In this document: positions 6,276-9,544 of the stretch, piece by piece
How positions within the stretch are numbered: position 1 is the first letter of the stretch
Layout of the letters: every line of letters starts with the position of its first letter
Notes under the pieces: generated by a model
Database searches by the model: none
The model's input: the letters and a program-made list of their open reading frames with translations, nothing else
Told to the model about the DNA's origin: nothing
Made by a program: the position numbers and the translations under genes
DNA from: a bacterium
GTDB lineage: Bacteria; Planctomycetota; B15-G4; JADJEK01
DNA length: 9,544 bases
NCBI GenBank assembly: GCA_030428825.1
Contig: JAUIEL010000229.1
Coordinates: 1-9,544, forward strand
Direction of reading: 5' to 3'

Positions 6276-9200
6276 ACCGGTCGGCGCTCGCCCGGGCCGG
6301 CCTCCGCCGCGCCCCCCGGCGACACGTCGGGCTGTTCCTCGGCGCGCTCCTGACGACCGCCGTCTTCGTCGGCGCGCTCGCGGTCGGCGACTCGGTGAAG
6401 GCGACGCTCCGGAACCAGGCGCTCGACCGGATCGGCCGCGTCGACTCCGCGCTCGACGCCGGCGACCGCTTCGTCACCGCCGCCCTCGCGACCGCCCTCG
6501 CGCGCGACGGCCGGGAGGTCGCCGCGCTCGTCTCCCTCGACGGCGTGGCGGTCACGCCCGACGGGGACCGCCGCGCGAACGGCGTCCGCGTGCTCGGGGT
6601 CGACGCCGCGTTCGCGCCGCTGTCGCGCTCCGGTCGCCCCCGCCCCGCCCCCGCGCCGGGGACCGCCCACCTGAGCCCGCGGCTCTCCCGTCAGCTCGGC
6701 CTCGACCACGGCGACACGGTGATCCTGCGCGTCGAGCGGCCGACGGCCATGCCGCGCGAGACGACGATGGGCGACGCGGACGACCCGGTGACCGCGCTGC
6801 GCGTCGAGGTCGCCGGCGTGGTCGCGCCCGAGGACGGCGGACGCTTCACGCTCGAGGCGCACCAGATCCCGCCGTACGTCGCGTTCGTCGACCGCGAGTG
6901 GCTCGCCGGCGAGCTCGGGATCGAGGGGCGCGCGAACCTCCTCCTCGCGACCGGCGACCCGGCCGCCGCGACCGCCGCCGTCCGGGAGAGCTGGACCCTC
7001 GACGACCTCGAGCTCTCGATCGACCGCCGCGACACGCACGCCGCCCTCCGGAGCCCCCGCGTCTTCCTCGACCCGCCGATCGAGGAGGCGGCGCGCGCGT
7101 CCGGCGTGGCGGGTCTCGCGGGGTCGGCGATGTTCGTCGAGCGGATCGCGCGCGCGGACGGCGACGGCGGCCCCTCGCTCCCGTACTCGATCGTCGCCGC
7201 GCTCGAGTCGGTCGGCGACCTCCGGGCCCCCGCGCTGCGGGCGGCGGCGGCGCTCGGGCCGGACGACCTCGCGCCGGACGGGATCGTGCTGCACGACGCC
7301 GCGGCGCAGCGCCTCGCCGTCGCGCCGGGCGACGCGCTCCGGATCGACGCGTACGCGCTCGAGGACGACCTCCGCCTCGCCGTCCGCTCGCGATCGTTCA
7401 CGCTCCGCACGGTCGTCCCGCTCGCCGGCGCCGCCGCCGACCCGACCTGGATGCCGCGCATCGAGGGGCTCGACGACAAGGCGAGCTGCCGCGACTGGGA
7501 CCCGAGCGTCCCGGTCGACCTGACCGCCCTCTCGCCGTGGGACGAGCGGTACTGGGAGGAGCACCGAGGGACGCCGAAGGCGTACGTCTCGATCGAGGCG
7601 GCGCGGGCGCTCTGGGGGAGCCGCTTCGGCACGTGGACCGAGTTCCGGACGGCGCCGGCGGACGCGGCGCGCCTCGAGTCGAGCCTCCTCGAGTCGCTCG
7701 ACCCCGCGTCGCTCGGCCTCTCGTTCGTCGACGTCCGGACCGGGGCCCTGGCGGCCAGCCACACCGCGACCGACTTCGGCGGGCTCTTCTTCGGGCTGAG
7801 CCTCTTCCTCGTGGTCTCCGCGGTCCTCCTCACCTCGCTCGTCTTCGCGTTCGGGGTCGAGCAACGCGCGGCCGAGATCGGCGTCCTGCGGGCGATCGGC
7901 TTCCGCCCGGCGCAGGTCTCCCGCCTGCTGCTCGGCGAGGCGATGCTCGTCGCCGCGCTCGGCGCGCTGCCGGGCGTGCTCGTCGGCGTGGGCTACACCC
8001 GTCTCGTGCTCGGCGGTCTCGCGACCCTCTGGCGGGACGCGGTCGCGGCGGCGTCGATCACGTTCCACGCCGGCGTGACCAGCCTGATCGGCGGTCCGGC
8101 CGCGGCGCTCGCGGTGGCGCTCGCCGCCCTCGCCGGGACGCTGCGTCGCCACGTGCGCGCGCCGGTCTCGTCGCTCCTCGCCGGACGCGGGGCGCCGACG
8201 GCGGCGGCGGGGACGCGCGCCGGGCCGCTCGCGGCGGGGACGGCCGCGCTCCTCGTCGTGGCGGCGGCGACGCTCGCCATCGCCGCCGCGCGTCGAGACG
8301 GCCCCTCGGCGGCGGCGCTCGCCTTCGGCGCCGGGGCCGCGATCCTCGTCGCCGGACTGCTGGCGTGCCGGGCCGCGCTCCGATCGTTCCGGTCCCGCTC
8401 CGCGGTCGACCTCTCGCTCGGTCGCGTCGGGGCGCGCAGCGCCGGCCGCCGCCCGGGGCGGAGCCTCGCGACCGTCGGCCTCCTGGCGAGCGGCGTCTTC
8501 CTCGTCGTCACCGTCGGGATCCACCGGCTCGACGTCTCCGAGACGGCGGGACGGGTCGACTCCGGGACGGGGGGATACGCGCTCTACGCCGAGTCGACGG
8601 TCCGCCTCCGGCACGACCTCGACGCGCCGGAGTCCGCCGACACGTTCGGCCTCGACGAGGAGGTCGTCGCCCGGATCCGATCCCTCCCGATGCGGACGAG
8701 CGACGGGGACGAGGCGAGCTGCCTGAACCTCGGCTCCGCGCAGAACCCGGTGCTCGCCGGCGTCCCGGCCGCGGCCCTCGCCGCGCGCGGGGCCTTCTCG
8801 TTCACCGAGGTCGAGGGGGACGCCCCGTCCCCCTGGAACCTGCTGGAACGACCGCGCGCCGACGGGGCGGTGCCGGTCATCGGCGACGCCGGGAGCGTCC
8901 ACTGGGGGCTGCACAAGGCGGTCGGGGACACCCTCGAGTACGTCGACGGACGGGGGCGTCGGTTCGAGGCCCGGATCGTCGCGACGACCGCCGCGTCCGT
9001 CCTCCAGGGGATGCTGCTGATCGACGACGCCGTGTTCCGCGAGCGGTTCCCGGACGCGGGCGGCTTCCGCCGGTTCCTGATCGACGTCGACGGCCCGACG
9101 GACGAGGTCCGCGCGGAGCTGACGCACGCGTACGCCGACGTCGGGCTCGAGGTGACGACGACCGGCGCGCGGCTCGCCGCGTACCTCGCGGTGCAGAACA

Positions 9201-9544
9201 CCTACCTCACGATCTTCCAGACGCTCGGCGCGCTCGGCGTCCTCCTCGGGACGCTCGGGCTCGCGCTCGTCGTCCTCCGCAACCTGTTCGAACGGCGTGG
9301 CGAGCTCGCGGCGCTCCGGGCGGTCGGGTTCTCCCGCGGGATGATCCGGCGCCTCCTCCTCTGGGAGCACGGCCTGCTGCTCGGCCTCGGCGTCCTCACC
9401 GGATCGCTCGCGGCGCTCGTCTCCATCCTCCCGCTCCGCACGGAGGGAGGCTCGGCGGCGCCGTGGTCGATCGTCCTCGGCGTCGTGGGGGTCGGCGTCC
9501 TCTCGGTCGTCGCCGCGTCCGCGCTCGCGACGCGCGGACGGCTC
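6272..9544 (+). CDS. Large ABC permease with two FtsX domains and two periplasmic domains (3' end cut by window)
   Basis: A GTG start at 6272 overlaps the ATPase stop, and the frame stays open for 1091 codons to the window end. I checked codons through to 7861 and from 9301 to the edge, and translated the whole frame without meeting a stop. Ten membrane segments are apparent, near residues 20-40, 504-527, 553-578, 604-624, 651-673, 679-701, 731-752, 980-1002, 1025-1055 and 1067-1088. Each half has one helix, a large extracytoplasmic domain (about 41-500 and 753-978), then an FtsX core with the coupling-region motif EIGVLRAIGF (535-544) or ELAALRAVGF (1011-1020). This is the ten-helix, YbbP-like layout with a full transporter in one chain. 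A CRDWDP motif (406-411) recalls a permease family I associate with planctomycetes. Only three cysteines occur (406, 699, 817). The end is probably close, since the last helix is complete. Confidence 0.93.
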   Translation, partial: MNRSALARAGLRRAPRRHVGLFLGALLTTAVFVGALAVGDSVKATLRNQALDRIGRVDSALDAGDRFVTAALATALARDGREVAALVSLDGVAVTPDGDRRANGVRVLGVDAAFAPLSRSGRPRPAPAPGTAHLSPRLSRQLGLDHGDTVILRVERPTAMPRETTMGDADDPVTALRVEVAGVVAPEDGGRFTLEAHQIPPYVAFVDREWLAGELGIEGRANLLLATGDPAAATAAVRESWTLDDLELSIDRRDTHAALRSPRVFLDPPIEEAARASGVAGLAGSAMFVERIARADGDGGPSLPYSIVAALESVGDLRAPALRAAAALGPDDLAPDGIVLHDAAAQRLAVAPGDALRIDAYALEDDLRLAVRSRSFTLRTVVPLAGAAADPTWMPRIEGLDDKASCRDWDPSVPVDLTALSPWDERYWEEHRGTPKAYVSIEAARALWGSRFGTWTEFRTAPADAARLESSLLESLDPASLGLSFVDVRTGALAASHTATDFGGLFFGLSLFLVVSAVLLTSLVFAFGVEQRAAEIGVLRAIGFRPAQVSRLLLGEAMLVAALGALPGVLVGVGYTRLVLGGLATLWRDAVAAASITFHAGVTSLIGGPAAALAVALAALAGTLRRHVRAPVSSLLAGRGAPTAAAGTRAGPLAAGTAALLVVAAATLAIAAARRDGPSAAALAFGAGAAILVAGLLACRAALRSFRSRSAVDLSLGRVGARSAGRRPGRSLATVGLLASGVFLVVTVGIHRLDVSETAGRVDSGTGGYALYAESTVRLRHDLDAPESADTFGLDEEVVARIRSLPMRTSDGDEASCLNLGSAQNPVLAGVPAAALAARGAFSFTEVEGDAPSPWNLLERPRADGAVPVIGDAGSVHWGLHKAVGDTLEYVDGRGRRFEARIVATTAASVLQGMLLIDDAVFRERFPDAGGFRRFLIDVDGPTDEVRAELTHAYADVGLEVTTTGARLAAYLAVQNTYLTIFQTLGALGVLLGTLGLALVVLRNLFERRGELAALRAVGFSRGMIRRLLLWEHGLLLGLGVLTGSLAALVSILPLRTEGGSAAPWSIVLGVVGVGVLSVVAASALATRGRL

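Noticed and set aside
5486..9370. Very long open frame on the minus strand opposite the membrane protein, ATPase and permease genes
   Set aside because: Its translation is Arg/Glu/Asp/Gly/Pro-rich with no recognisable domain. It mirrors the strong G/C third-position bias of the plus-strand genes, which carry intact motifs. It is a high-GC shadow.

Overview
The window is a very GC-rich (roughly 70-75% by eye) bacterial segment coding on the plus strand from end to end. I read eight genes, six complete and two cut by the window edges. The largest gap between them is 14 bases, and three of the seven junctions overlap (by 4 bases twice and by 11 once). There is no noncoding stretch near 300 bases, and I see no promoter, terminator, tRNA, rRNA, CRISPR array or mobile element. 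Codon choice is uniformly G/C at third positions, so nothing looks recently acquired. Several proteins resemble families I associate with Planctomycetota: twin PQQ-like propellers, a CGSC-motif glycosyltransferase, a short EamA-like membrane protein and a ten-helix permease with a CRDWDP motif. That assignment is an inference from recall, not a database result; another high-GC, Gram-negative-type phylum remains possible.

Layout: (1) 3-836, the C-terminal part of a PQQ-like beta-propeller protein; (2) 833-1969, an exported eight-bladed PQQ-like/BamB-like propeller; (3) 1984-3291, a HemW/HemN-like radical SAM protein; (4) 3292-4563, a GT-B (GT4-type) glycosyltransferase; (5) 4553-5014, a hotdog-fold acyl-CoA thioesterase; (6) 5023-5559, a five-helix EamA/DMT-like membrane protein; (7) 5562-6275, a LolD/MacB-type ABC ATPase; (8) 6272 to the window end, a long permease with two FtsX domains and two periplasmic domains, open for 1091 codons and cut by the edge.

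How they may work together: genes 7 and 8 overlap by four bases and clearly form one ABC exporter or lipid/lipoprotein-extracting machine of the MacB/LolCDE/YbbAP superfamily. The two propellers likely act outside the cytoplasmic membrane. The radical SAM protein, glycosyltransferase and thioesterase are cytosolic enzymes whose tight packing suggests co-expression. A shared envelope or lipid/glycan role is plausible but only inferred. I found no clear evidence of a wholly new system. The best leads are the matched ASC cysteine motifs in the two periplasmic halves of the permease, the thioesterase/membrane protein/ABC transporter neighbourhood, and the extended N-terminus of the radical SAM protein.
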